Shown here: in pieces, positions 34,206 to 46,577 of the stretch | How positions within the stretch are numbered: position 1 is the stretch's first letter | Layout: each line of letters begins with the position of its first letter | Assembly (NCBI GenBank): GCA_019916065.1 | Contig: CM034239.1 | Location: forward strand, 38,960,419-39,024,418 | Direction: 5' to 3' | DNA: 64,000 nucleotides | Origin: Vitellaria paradoxa | Taxonomy: Eukaryota > Streptophyta > Magnoliopsida > Ericales > Sapotaceae | Notes under the pieces: model-generated | What the model saw: only the letters and a program-made list of their open reading frames with translations | Database searches by the model: none | Told to the model about the DNA's origin: nothing | Translations under genes and position numbers: made by a program

Positions 34206-35495
34206 TTGGTTTCGCACTTAATTTCGAAAGATTTTATAAATTTTTATAAAATTTAAATTTACTCAATTCATAAATGGCGTAACTCTAATTTTTATAATTT
34301 ATACTAATTTTTTACAATGTTAAATATTCATATCAAAACATCTAAAAAGTAATTTACTAATGTAATTTAAATTTGTATAACAAAAAATATTTTTTATTAA
34401 AAAATATAGTTAAGTCAACTTGTCAAAATATTCTTAATTTTTATAATAGAAGGATAGCCCATATTGTGTTATCTCAAGTCTTAAATTTTGATAAATAAAT
34501 TTTATTTAATTTTTTGATAAATTTAAATTCTTATTTTCAAAAATGATTTGAAAATATGATTATTAGAAAAATATTTTGGAGCAACTGATAAAAACTTTTA
34601 TATATTAAAATTTATTTGAAATATTGAGGACTATTAAGGGGGGTTTGATGTAAAAGTAACATGTGATAAAATTTAATTGAAAAAAAGTACAACAAGTTAA
34701 TAAAAGTGAGTAGATTTTGGTTAGTTTTGTCCAACCAAACACCCCTAAATATATTAATCATGAAACCATAACTTACTTATTAATACATTCCAAATCACAA
34801 TTTAAGTAGGTAATAGTTTAATATAATTATTATATTCATCCAATTATACTAATGTTGATAATATAATAAAATAAATTACAAGATAACCAATTAATTTACT
34901 CATAGAAATTTAAAATTTGCTAATATTATAAAAAAAATTAACTTTTAATACTCAAATCAATGTTATTCTAACTTTTGAATATTTGTCTATTTATTTTTAT
35001 CTCTTTGCTCGTATCAAAATGTAAAAATAATTAAATGAATTAACTGATATATAGGGTATTTACTGTATTTATGATAGAATATCTAGCATTTTGCAGATAT
35101 CATTTGGATGGATTCTCACCAAATTTTAGCATAGTATAATTTTGTTATAGTGGTGTATGATTTATAACTTTTGGACAAGTGATTTCATGTAAATTAATAG
35201 CAATATTATCCTATGTGCTTAGAAGAGTTGGACATGGTCAAATAAATCTAGGATACACTATTTGGCACCATCAAAATCATTAAAAAAAATACAAGTTTGC
35301 ACCATAAATTGACACATAATACTTTAATGGTTAGTTGGGTATTTGATAAAAATTTATAAAAGTTGAAAATAATTAGAGAAAATTAGAAAAAATTGGTAAA
35401 AGTTGAATAGAGTTAATAAATGTAGAAAAAATTGATAAAAAATGAAGAAAAATAGTAAAAATTAGTTTTGTATTTGCTGAAGAAAGTTAGAAAAA
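34206..35495 (+). repeat. Segmental duplication, left copy (right part)
   Basis: Collinear with 46200-47880. Shared blocks include CAACTTGTCAAAATATTCTT (34420; CCAAAATATTC at 46860), GATAGCCCAT, GATAAATAAATTTTATTTAA and a GGACATGGTCA-AATAA block (35229 and 47583). Non-coding. The right end dissolves into a GAAAAAATTAGTAAA-type low-complexity tract in both copies. Confidence 0.8.
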
Positions 35496-35905
35496 ATTAG
35501 TAAAAATTAGGGATAACTGCCTTTATATCCACTGTACTTAGGATAAAAATCATTTACACCCTTGTATTACTTTATTATATACCAATATCTTTTGTTCTCA
35601 TTATTAAAATCCAACAGTGGGCAGCATTATATTAAATGGTAAAAAGACAGAATTACTTTCTTCTTCTTTTCTATTCTCTTCTCTCTCCTCTAATCTTCCA
35701 CGTTTCTCTCTCAACATAGCTTTCACAATTATTGAAAGTTTCAAACAAACAAATTAATACTTGTCGACAAAGCTAGTGCACATAAACAAATTAATCCAAT
35801 CTTCGTCCCTATTTTTTCAACAACTAAATAATAAAATATTACAAAATATGCAATTTTCATCTGTGATTCAAAATATGAAAAACGCACAAAATTTGTGCAA
35901 AACAC

Positions 35906-35938
<33 letters not shown>

Positions 35939-36063
35939 CACAAACCAGAACTAGATTGAAGAATTGGATAAGAAAAGCCCCTAAACCATATCTCAGATCC
36001 CAATTTCGAACAAAGCAACAAACCCAGTCCCCAAGATATCCTTAACCTCTTGCTTTTGAAACC
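35496..36063. other. Unassigned sequence with AT microsatellite
   Basis: GGATAACTGCCTTTATATCC at 35512 resembles edges of plant DNA transposons, but no partner was found. An (AT)n run lies at 35909-35937, followed by CAACAAACCCAGTCCCCAAG. No supported gene. Confidence 0.4.
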
Positions 36064-36369
36064 TGTTGTTACAAAAATAACTCTGAATACGTGGCGTCTT
36101 CCCGAGTACAATGAAAATGTGCTTGACATTGATTTAATAATCAGTAAATTACTGAAGTGCTCAGCAATAGAGCCTATTGCTTAGTAGACATGGAAGGCAA
36201 GCCTGTGAAAAGACCTTAGAATGCGATACATTTGAAATTATTCTATGTGTAAAAACTTATTTCACTTATGTTTATTAATAAAGTAGGAATGAGAATAAGT
36301 AATTTCAAAGTTCAAAGACATGCACAAAATTTAAGGAACATCTATCTGCGTTTTCCAGTTATGACAATT

Positions 36370-36515
36370 GAAAAAGAATAGTCCTACTGGGGCTCCCAGT
36401 TGTTGACTCGAAAAAGAATAGTCTCACTGGGTTATTTCCAGTGGTTGATTCAAAAAAGGTAAGTCTCATTGGAAATCCCCAGTAGTAGACATAGAAAAGG
36501 AATAGACTCACTAAT
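36370..36515 (+). repeat. 40-41-bp minisatellite, about 3.5 units
   Basis: Units start at 36370, 36410, 36451 and 36492. The consensus has GAAAAAGAATAGTCTCACTGG followed by a CCCAGT-GTTGA-TC block. The peptide repeat RLFFFESTTG on the minus strand is a by-product. Confidence 0.85.
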
Positions 36516-37741
36516 TCTATTCTAGTACATAATGCAGACATGTGAATTTGATCTATTTATAGATTTAAAATTCTCATTTAGGTAATAATTATTTCTTAAA
36601 CAGTTCAAAAGAGTGGAAAATTAATGTCCTGACCATACCATATAGGAGAACTTAACAGAAATAGTTCAAGTTTGTTGACTCAAAAAGATTCCTGACCACC
36701 TAAAATGTGATCGACAGCATGTAAAAGCTACTTCAGTTCAACTTATGATGATTTAAGTCCACATATATGGTTAAGTTGTCAAATTACTCTCATATGTGTG
36801 TGAAAGTTGCATACTTGCTTTATATTCATCATTTCATGAGTTCAATTGTTTATAAACCATTGTATCATAAATTTAGTATGCTCAGGTTCAACTCAGGAAA
36901 CAAAAGACTATGCAAATATTGAGATGTAGTGTGTTCAGGACTAACTGATAGATTGCTTTACACTTATCATTTTGAGTGTTAAAGAATTCAAGTTGATCAG
37001 TAAAGCAGTTAAGAAAATTTCACTTGCATAACAACATCAATGTCACACACCTATTTTTGAACATATATTTAACTTCTTACATAGAAGGAACACATTTATA
37101 TTCTCTATCTGTAATAAGTCAATAATCACATTCTATAGAAAATCTTATATTAGAATAGAATATTACTCGTTAGATTTATATTTATTCACTGGCAAAATAA
37201 ACAAAGACTCACAAACACTTAAATTTGTGCAACTCACAGTTTCTAACATATTAAGCCAAACCTTAGTATGATACTATTAAAACTCTTGGTTTGTTTACAC
37301 AAACTTCGAAATACTAACTCATGATGAAATTAGGAATATAGACCACTCAAAGTTTCTTTAGGACTTGCAGCCATTTCTAGACTCAACCTGAAATATGTAA
37401 ATTTTAGATGTGAGTATCACATACTTAGTGGATGTATTATATTTAAAATAAAAGATGATAGATATAAACAAAAGATAGTCCACAGTGATTATATAAACAA
37501 TCATCCCACAATCAAATAATAAATAATTCAAAAGTATCGTAACTGACAGTAATACAAATATCCCAACACACAGTTCATCACTACTTTTCATTTAACAATC
37601 GTTATCATTATCCCTAGGCCCCCACTGGCCATTTCGTGGTATACTCACATGATAAATGGTTTAAATTATAATGCAACACACACTTGGCCCCATCAAACTT
37701 ATGAGTTGAGCACTCAGCTGTAGACAGTGGCTTTAATTTAG

Positions 37742-37925
37742 CATGTCCCGTTAGCCCAATCTGGCTTGATCCCATCTGACCTCATTATTGGCCCCATCTG
37801 ACCTAGCCCTAGCTGGCCTTTTTATTCCTCTTTTTTTTTTGCCCCAGCTGGCCTTTTTATTCTTCTTTTTTTTTGGCCCCATCTGGCCCCATTTTTTTTT
37901 TGTCCCTATCTGGCCTGGTCCCATC
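37742..37925 (+). repeat. Short repeats of GGCCCCATCTGGCC type inside the solo LTR
   Basis: About six copies of a GCCCCA-CTGGCC motif separated by TTTTTATTC-T tracts. Minus-strand frames through it (KKKKNKKASWG) are low complexity. Confidence 0.7.
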
Positions 37926-38568
37926 GAACTATAATACAAGTGGAATGCACACAATTCATATTGGTATGCAATAATTTTTTTTTTCAAGCAAAATATTACT
38001 TCCCAATTTTATCATTTCACAAATAACCACAACTCTCAACTAACACAACAAATCCATAAATACTTAGCACTTCATATCAGATTAAAACAATTAATAACAA
38101 TAACAATTTAATATAATTTATCAATTTATATTTAATACCTTTACCTTTAAGTTTAATAAACTTATCTGAACTGTAGATATTCTGAGAAAATCAAACTATT
38201 GGGGTGGTTGCCTTTGATTATCCTCGAATCCTAATTTTAACCCATACAAATTAGAAACTCAACAGTTAAAATATAAACCAAATTAATTAATAATATAAAT
38301 TTAATAAATAAAACACAACCATTATATGCCTAATATATTTAATTTATTTAACTTTCTATAAAATTAATTTTAATCTAACAAAATAAAAAAACTTACCTCA
38401 ACGATTGGGCCACAATCCCTAAGTTCCTTTTTTTTCTTTTTTTTTTTTTGGTAAGTAGTTCCTCTTCTTTCTTACTATTTTTCTTTACTACGTTCTTCTA
38501 CTATTCTCTACTGTTTTTTTTTCTTGTTATTGTTTCTTTTCCTTTACATCGTAAACATACCATATGCT

Positions 38569-38572
38569 TATA

Positions 38573-38610
<38 letters not shown>
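38569..38610 (+). repeat. (TA)n microsatellite
   Basis: Near-pure TA run with two G/C interruptions. Confidence 0.95.
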
Positions 38611-38611
<1 letters not shown>

Positions 38612-39209
38612 CCTTAACTTATTGCCAAGGCTTTCACCGCCTTACCATCTTGTCATTCTTTTTTTTTTTTTTAAAGCCTGCCACGTGGCTCATGAGGAGC
38701 CTTGCACGCAGGTGACCATCCATTTAATTCATTGCTAGCCACATTAGTCAAACTGCTAGCAAGCATCAAATGTTTTGTTGTTGTTTTTTGTTTTTTTTTT
38801 TTTTTTTTCCCCTTAATCCTTCCACATAGCACACACATGCACTCTTAACATGTTAAGCTATTGCCACCACAAGGTGGCCAATTTCCAACTTTTCCAATGC
38901 CACGTCATCCCCCTAGCTCAATAATTAATTTAATTTAATTAAACACTAACAATTGCATTAATCACCAATTAATTTAAATTAAGATTAAATAAATTTAAAA
39001 ATAATACCCAATTAACACAATTAAAATTTCCAAGTATGAAATAAAAAATAAAAAGTAAATTAACAATGCATTTAAAAATACTAGGATGTCACAATCAACC
39101 AAAAAAGGAAAGAACAAATCTTAAATTCTATTTTTATTAAATGTGAAGGTCTGGCATTATATTGTTAGAAAGGAAATTTAAAAAAAAAAGAAAAGAAAAG
39201 AGAAAGTCT

Positions 39210-41771
39210 TCATTTCTTTGTAGCCTCATCTGGAGGTTTTTTTGGATCAAATGTGGAGGCCTCTTGAACTTTAGAAACTTGAGGGTCATTTTGGACCTCT
39301 ACTTCACTTTCTTCCAAGCTTTCTCTTCCTAAGGCTTCAAATGCTAGAGTTAGAAGAGGAGGAGACCGATCGAAGCTAGAAAGAGGGATCTTCTCACTAG
39401 GATAAGGCTAAGGAACATCCTTATATATCTCTAAGGTCGGCTTGACAGACATCTTCTTTATAGCAACTTCCCAGCCATCCAAGAAGTACTCATTACGTGC
39501 GTCTATCATCTGCTAGACAAAATCTTGGAAGCTAGCCTCAATTTCTTGGGCAGCTTTCTCTTCAGTTGCCTTTAGCTCTTGTTTCTTCCATTGAAGGGCA
39601 TTGTCTTTGCCTTTAAGCTCGACCCTCAGTTGGATATTAGCTTCATTTTGATTTAAATACTCCAACTAGACTTTCGTTAATTCCTAAGCAATCTTCTCCT
39701 ATTTAGCCCTTACTAGAGACAACTCAACTTTCATCTCGGCAAGTACTCAGCTTCTCTCTAGCAATTGTTCATCTTTGGAGGCTACGAGTTTATCAACTAC
39801 ATTAAACTTCGCTCACTAACCTCCGCTCTTTCCTCAACAACAACTATCTCAGCCTTGGTAGCTTCAAGTTGTGGCTTTATCTGTCTTTGACCCTTCTCGA
39901 GTTTAGTAATTTTACTCCTAAACCCTCGAATCAGAGTTTCGTTGTCATCGTTCTTTCTAGGCATGGTCTGACTCTGAGAGACTAGCTTGAGGGAATATAG
40001 AGAAGACTAAAAAAATAAACAAAGAAAAGAGAAAAAATAGATGAGTCTAGTTAAAGAGACTGGAAATAATAAGATAAAAAACAAGAATGAGATATGCAGA
40101 GGGTAAATTAAACTTACTGTAATGACACTCTTTAGTAGAGTTTCATTCAAGTCCTTAGATCGGCTCCTCTGAATCTTCTCTTGATCATGTGGAAGGACCA
40201 CTCCCTTAAGGAATCCTTTCGAGTAAATGAAAGCAAAATCCTGAATTGTGAAGGGTCGACTACTTGGAGTCCCATAGGCAGGAACTATTACCTGGGGATT
40301 GAATGGAGGGTTGTCACGAATCGAGTTCCTTGGGGGAATGGTTTGTAAAAGAACTAGCTCAGGCCTTCCTTTTCCAATTTCGGAAGAACCTAACTGCCGA
40401 GGAGGAGGAGGAGGAGGAGATGTGGTTGGGGAGCATCCTCAGCATTTTTAGAAGAGGTGGGGGCACATCAGTGATAGGAGGATCCTCGAAGATAATTAGA
40501 TCAGTAGAATCATTGATCTTTTGCTTCTTTTTAGCCTTGGGATCCTCATCATCAGCTTGGGTAACCTTTCTGAAGGGTTTGGTTGGCTCCCTGATCATAA
40601 CCCCAGAGGCCTTCTTGTTAGCCTCCATCTGCTCTTCTTTTATTTTTTGGCCCTACTTGGCCTTCGTTGCTTCTGTAGCTGTGGCCTTTTTCCTGGCAAC
40701 CTCGGTCTTTCATTTCTTGGCCATCTCCTCAGAGGCCTTTTTGATGTCTCATTTAGGGGCCATCTCGCTTTCAAGAGCGTCTATGGGAGTGAGAATTGCT
40801 TCCTCTGTCTCTAACACCTCATAGATGTGTAGCTTTATGGTTGGGATTACCTCCAAGATGGGTTGGTCAGTAGGGACCGGTTCTTCAACAGCAAGGGCAA
40901 CATTTGGTGCTGGTTGCCAAGTCGAATAATGGGTATAGTAAAACTCAAGCTTCCTCTCCACCGACCAACTAAACCATTGTCAAAGGGTCTTAGAGATTGA
41001 TCTAATGGCAAACCCTTGTAAGGGGCGACGAATGGTTGGTAGTTGGGCTGGAAATTGAACAAGATGGGTGCCGACCTTGTAAATGAAAAGTTGTTTGGTC
41101 CACCCAAAAATTTCAGTACAACTTTTATGTGGGGGAGGTTGGCAATGTTCCCCTTTGCCCAAGCTTTTCTAGTTTGGTTGTCTGTGCACAGAAATAAAAA
41201 CATTAGTCAAAAATCAATAAATAAGATAATTACATACAAAAATGAAAACACTAGAACTACCCAACCTGAGTCCTATGCTACTATAGTGATTTGAGGAAAA
41301 GGGTCCTCATCAGGGTGATGCATCTATTGTCCCGAAATAGCACAGACATCATCTTATAACCCCCTTGATGTTGTCTGGAAGCATGTGAACGAGGACTTTA
41401 TCAAGTCGGGACTTCAAGTACCATTTATTTTCATATCTCCTAACCTTATGGATGTTGTAACACTAGAGTAAATCTCACTCAGATAAGTGGAACCCTTATT
41501 GATGATTGATCTTGTCTACCTCATTCACTATCCTATAGAAATTGTGAGAGACAAACGTAGAGGAGAGGTTGACCCTATCAAACATTTTCGAGAGAAATGA
41601 GGAGACTGGGAACCTCAAGCCACCCTCTATGATGGCTACGACAAGGAACATCCTAAATTCTTGATCTTCTTCTTCAGCGAGTCTAATATTCACATTATCA
41701 GGAATGTTATATTTTTGCTTAAAAGCAGCAATTCCCTCATTAGACCTAAGTTTTTCAACTAATCTACTCAT
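39210..41771 (-). pseudogene. Antisense extra ORF of the second Tat element
   Basis: It starts with Met at 41771. The first exon (to about 41270) contains EGGLRFPVSSFLSKMFDRVN and FVSHNFYRIVNE, which match the putative gypsy-type transposon domain (R-P-F---FL---L---Q--PN-WR). A likely intron spans about 41268-41184 (GTTGGG donor, TTTCTGTGCACAG acceptor). Then follow an acidic/basic region, EDPKAKKKQKIND, a Ser run, a probable second intron starting GTAAGTTT at 40117, and a coiled-coil tail with RGFRSKITKLEKGQ. Stop TGA at 39212-39210. Several frameshifts. Same architecture as 16082-18178. Function unknown. Confidence 0.7.
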
Positions 41772-42269
41772 TTTAACTCCAAATCAAGTAAGAAAGAGAG
41801 AGACCAAGGAAGAACCCTACCAAAAGAGAACTTTAAATGAGAGAGAGTGTATGAGAGAGAACGCTTAAAAATTACATAAGTGCTTGAGATGGCTCGAAAA
41901 GTGCAGAAAAAAGAAGTTATGGCAATTTTTCAAAATATATATACATATACAAATATTTCGAATAAAACAAAAGTGATGTGAATAGCGGCAAAACTCCATT
42001 CATGCATCGTTCAAATTGATGTTAATACGATGGTTAGCAGTGTATTTTAGAGTTTCAAGATGGTGGTTGACATTTTTGCACGCTAGAAGGTGAAAAAGCT
42101 ATCATGCATCATAAAAAAGGTGGCAATACAACTAATCATAACGAAACACGTCAAAAGTAAAGTAATCATTAGATACATGAAAGGATTTTTTGTAGGTGGG
42201 TATTATATTTTCTATAAATTTTTACTCTGCTCGGGTAAATGATTTATTCTGATCAGAGTTGGGGCATAA

Positions 42270-42930
42270 TGTAAGTACAAAAATAGCCCTAGATGTATGG
42301 CGTCTTCCCAAGCACAATGCAAATGTGCTCGGCATTAATTTAATAATCAGTAGATTACTGTAATAGGGTCCCACCACGTTGTAAAATTACGTTTGTATGA
42401 TTTTAACCATAAATGTAAAATAGTAATAAATGAACTTAATTTATTGTCTAAAAGTTAACTTAGTTAATTTCTTTATAATTGACAGATATGATATTTGGAC
42501 ATGCCTCAAGGTAGAATTCTATATATTCTAATACTCTATCTCTTACACGTATTTAATGCAAAGTGAGAAATATTAAATATGGAATTAAAGGCATTTAAAG
42601 AAAAGAAAACCACCAAATACTTTAGAATATATGTATAAGGTACAAAATTATTACAATTTCATTATTTACATATTAATTAATTTATATTATTTTACTATAA
42701 ATACAAAATTTAATCTCAAAATTTAGGTATGCTCACTATAGCCAATTGTATGCTTCATTTTTTACTTTACAATTCTCTTAGATCTTTTCTGACTTTAATA
42801 TCGGAGAATTTTTTGGTCAAGACCCTCTCTCCGTCCATAATCTTTGTTTCCTTGAGTTCTGTAAGTCTGACCTTGAATTTTTAGTTGACGTAATGAACAA
42901 TTCTGACGATATTTTTTTTATTACCAAACA
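42270..42930 (+). repeat. 3' LTR of the second Tat element
   Basis: Preceded by a purine tract AGAGTTGGGGCATAA. It starts TGTAAGTACAAAAATAGCCC. The later part has CTGACTTTAATATCGGAGAA and AAGACCCTCTCTCCGTCC, like the U5 of the first Tat LTR (CTGACTT...ATCGTCGGA, GGTCTTTGGCAAGACC). The 3' end is not exact (42900-42935). Confidence 0.65.
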
Positions 42931-42944
42931 AAACAAAAAAAAAA

Positions 42945-43250
42945 AACTTGATCAGCAGTTTGAAAAGCGAGTATCGGACCGGGGATGAAATTGACAACAG
43001 GGCTGTAGCAATAGGACTCAGGCTTGAGAGAGAGTAGTTGATCTGGAGATGCAAGAGATTGACACCAAGAACTTCATAAAAGTTTGAGATCCAACATCCG
43101 AAGCATCTCTGATTATGGGTAACACTTAAAAAAAAAAAAAAAGAAAAAAGAAAAACAGTTTCCAGGTCAAGCCTCGGTAAATGTATAAATAAAGTGAACA
43201 GCTCCTCTGTGATTTGTGATTAGCGTCATAGAAACTTGTATATAATATTA
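42945..43250 (+). repeat. Segmental duplication, right copy (left part), with one array unit
   Basis: CTTGATCAGCAGTTTGAAAA, GAGTATCGGACC, ACTCAGGCTTGAGAGAGAG and GGAGATGCAAGAGATTG match one unit of the array at 30700-31925. Next, CAGTTTCCAGGTCAAGCCTC and GTGATTTGTGATTAGCGTCA match 32000-32070. This copy has a single unit. Confidence 0.8.
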
Positions 43251-44066
43251 GAATTTTTCTCCAATCAATCACTGACATGTTAATGTACGAGAAAGTATGC
43301 ACATTTTTTTTTATATATAAATGTAACATTATTTTAAAATAATAATAATTGAAAATTTGCCTCTTGGTATTTAAAGATTAGCAAATAATCAAATGCAATT
43401 TCAAAATGTAAATAAGTAAAACAAGATTTTTTTTGAAAGGTAAAAAGTAAAAAAAAAAAAAATTAAACGTAAAGAATTAACAAAAAAAAAAACCATTTGC
43501 AATTAAGAAAGAAAAAATCTCAGACCACAAATACTAAAATTTTTACCACACACAACCAGTTATAGAGAGGACTACAATAATATACATAGTCTACTTTTTC
43601 AATTTTACCTCACCGATTCACAGTTGATGCCTTTTTCAACATATGAAAAATAATTTTTACCCACAATTGATGAAGATCATGCTCACGCTTTCGAATTCTT
43701 TCGAAGAACCTATGTACAAGAAATTTGATAGTTAAAAACTTTTGTAACTAATTTGAGAGAGGTTAATTATCAGCTCACAAATAATTTGTTTTTCTCTTTC
43801 TGGATATGATTCAAAACTCTAGGAGAAGTTCTATATTTATAAAAAAATTCAAGTGATCCAATTGTTTCCTGTTTCTAAAATTTTTTAAAAAACTTTTTCA
43901 ACCTCCTTGAATATCAGAAAACCTTTCTTAAAATATCTTCATCCTTGCATTAGCGAACTTTTCAAAAAATCTTCAAATTTATACCTTTGACACCTTAACC
44001 AAATATTTAAAAGTATAAGTTTAAAATTATTCTCTTGTTTACTAATTTACCAATTATAAAAAGAGT
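43251..44066. other. AT-rich non-coding sequence
   Basis: No ORF or recognised repeat. TTCTATATTTATAAAA near 43830 is TATA-like on the plus strand, but no gene follows it. Confidence 0.4.
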
Positions 44067-44937
44067 TTTTTTTAATGAAAATATCTATCAAACCATCTAT
44101 TTTTTTTGTTATTTTACCCTCAAACTATTAAATACACCTATTACATTCTCAATATATTCAATTCCATTATATTTGGTCTGAACATTAACTCTACCAATTA
44201 GGTTAATAGAAAAATTATTATGTGCGGTTCATATGACATTTTTCACCCCATCAAAGGGGCATAATGATTAATCTATGTATAATTAGATTAACTAATTAAT
44301 TTAATTTAATTATTTGGTTAAAAAAAAGAAAGAAAATAAAAAGAGTGGAAACAAATTATATTTTTTTAAGAAAAATATGTTTGTTTGGTAATGTTTATAT
44401 TTACTATGTTCGAACAATGAAAACTTAAATAGAAAAATGTAAACCAAAAAAAGTGTTTTCAATTTATTTTTTCTGTTATAAATACTTTTTTAACTTTAAT
44501 AATTTGTCCATTTTTGTTGCACCATATTAAAATGAATTGTTTTATTTAAATATTCTATTAAATTAAAATTAATTTTAAATAAATAATATATTTAATTTAA
44601 CTTATTAGTATTTTATAAATAATATAATTAAATTAATTAGTTAATCTAATTAATTAAATTAAATTAAATTAAAATATATTTTATTAAATTATTTTTAATA
44701 AATAATTAAACTAAATTAATTAGACATGGATTAACTATTATCCCTCTGGATTACGGTGAAAAAAAGTCATATATCCTGCACATGACAATTTTTCTGTTAA
44801 TTTTAATAGATGAATTACTATTTGAATTAAATAGAATAGAATTAAATAGTTTGAGAATATAATAGATATGTTTGATAATTTAAAAATAAAATAAAAAATA
44901 ATTTGAGAGATATTATTATAAAAAAAAAAAACTTTAC
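44067..44937. mobile_element. Second foldback element with about 230-bp inverted arms
   Basis: 44067-44310 aligns with the reverse complement of about 44700-44937: shared ATATCT-TCAAA, TATTCAATTCCATTATATTTG against TATTTAATTCTATTCTATTTA, AACAGAAAAATT-T-ATGTGC, and GGGATAAT-G-TTAATC-ATGT. The centre has the AT-rich module also found near 32720 and 54730. No convincing target duplication was seen, so the class is open. Confidence 0.65.
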
Positions 44938-46358
44938 AGAAATAAATCTAACAATAATAATAAAAACGAACATGCAAGTTGATTTCTTCGAAATGGTCAG
45001 GATTCAAACAGAGTCAACTGTGCCGTGGCCGCGCGACTTCTGTCATTATAACGTGTGTTTAAAGTTGTATAAAATTATATAAAATTATAAAAATTAATAT
45101 TTCATATTTTGTACCGTGAATAAAAAATTTAAATTTATTATTTTATAATTTATATTTATAAAAATTTATAAAATTTTGTAAAATTTTATAAAATTTTATA
45201 ATATTTTATTTTAACTCCAAACGAACCATAATTGAAGACCCGGGCGGATTGAGCAAGGGACGAGTGGGCCTGTTTTTCTACGGGCTAGGAAATTTTTATT
45301 ATATTTTATATTTTTTATATATAATATATAAATTATCCCGCATTAATTTAAATGCCTCTTTAAATTTGTTTGACAATTTTTTTTGCATTGTCAATCAACT
45401 AAAAATTATTTCTATACTTTTTTTTCTTTTCGTTCTTATTTTTTTCCCACTCTTTCTATCCCTTTCTTTTTTTCTGTTTGTTCTTTTTTTTTTTTTTTTG
45501 CCACTCTTTCTCTAAACTTTATCCACATCATCTAATATTTCCAAGCCTCTTCATCTTTCATCCCCCTCTCTCTCATTAAATCCAAGCGCTACTTTTATTT
45601 TTTCAACCCCTCCTCTGTCTCTCTCTCTCTTCAAGCAGTCATTTTTATATTTTTTCATCTTTTTCTTCTTTCATTATATTCAATTTGCAACAATTTTTTT
45701 TTATTTTTTTATTTTTTTAACCCTTCTCTTTCACTCACTTTCAATCCATTCTTTTTATATTTTCAAATTCTCATCCTCTCCTAATCTAGACCCTATTTTA
45801 ATATATAGTTAAGTATATATTAATTTTTTTAATTTATATAGTTAATTAGTTACGAAGATTGTAAAAAATTTACTCTGCAACCAAATGAGTGATTAGTAAA
45901 TAAATGATAATTTGCTTGTATATATTGAGACATAAATTTTTTATAGAATTACAAATGATGATATTATTCATCATTTTTAAACGATAAATAGTTGTAAGAG
46001 CCAGTAGGGAAAATCCTATATTTTGAGAGTATATAACTTTTATTTTTATTTTATTTTAGTTGTTATTTAAAAATTTGTAATATTTTTTAATTTAATTTTA
46101 TCTCACCTAATAAAATTTCTGAGTCTGTCCTTGACACGTTGACCGGACTCATTGGCCTCGCATTTGGTTGTTGCCACTTGAGAGCTAATGCTGGCATTAA
46201 TTTTCTAATTCAACGATCTCAAAATTAATAAAATTCTATAAATTTTTATAAAATTTAAATATTTTATTCACTAAACAAATTTTCTGCCATTTATGACAAC
46301 CAAAGAATCTTTTGTACCCACAGTAAATCTTAAATTTTGAGGCTAAGGATACTAATTT
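44938..46358. other. Non-coding, partly pyrimidine-rich
   Basis: 45000-45060 is a short GC-richer island. 45400-45790 is strongly T/C-rich with CTCTCTCTCT runs. The plus frame at 45249-45515 is hydrophobic only because of T-rich codons. 46200-46358 joins the segmental duplication. Confidence 0.4.
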
Positions 46359-46577
46359 GGGCTCCCTTTAGTTGCACAAAATTTAAAAAAAAAATACTAA
46401 CTTTCAGCAATTCCTAACAATTTTTATTAATAAAATTTTTTTATATATTTGATAAAAATTAAAAAATTAAAAAATTTTTTAACTAAAAGTTGCTAGAATT
46501 TAAAAATTACTAAACAAGCAACTTTTAACAAGTACTAAAAGTAGCACTTTTTTTTTTTTGTGCAATCAAATGGGGCC
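46359..46577. mobile_element. MITE-like element, about 220 bp
   Basis: The left end GGGCTCCCTTTAGTTGCACA and the right end TGTGCAATCAAATGGGGCC are imperfect inverted repeats of about 20 bp, extended inwards by A/T runs. Absent from the left segmental copy near 34250. The target duplication is not clear. Confidence 0.5.

Larger units (their letters stand above)
37041..39093 (-). mobile_element. Solo LTR (gypsy type), 2.05 kb, with perfect TSD
   Basis: The ends are TGTCACACACC at 37041 and AGGATGTCACA ending at 39093, so on the minus strand it runs TGTGACATCCT...GGTGTGTGACA. ATCAA is duplicated at 37036-37040 and 39094-39098. There is no internal domain, so this is the product of LTR-LTR recombination. 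It includes a microsatellite (38569-38610), poly-T tracts, and a CTGGCC repeat area (37740-37920). It lies inside the second Tat-related element and is therefore younger. Confidence 0.85.
36064..42930 (+). mobile_element. Second Tat-related element, deleted for gag-pol, with nested solo LTR
   Basis: A 91-bp block at 36064-36154 aligns without gaps to 42270-42360, the first 91 bp of the 3' LTR (shared TACAAAAATA, TGGCGTCTTCCC, AATCAGTA-ATTACTG), so both are LTR starts in the same orientation. Between them are a minus-strand antisense ORF (39210-41771) and an inserted solo LTR (37041-39093). No gag, polymerase or integrase is seen. Either a deletion/recombination removed gag-pol and most of the 5' LTR, or the element was a non-autonomous carrier of the antisense ORF. 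Confidence 0.6.

Noticed and set aside
35857..36129. 90-codon minus-strand frame with YIYIYI
   Set aside because: Runs through the (AT)n microsatellite. No similarity recognised.
40303..40824. 173-codon plus-strand frame
   Set aside because: Shadow of the antisense ORF, which on the minus strand has family-like motifs in the same place; the plus peptide has none.
45249..45515. 88-codon hydrophobic frame
   Set aside because: T-rich DNA without conserved features; no promoter or splice context.
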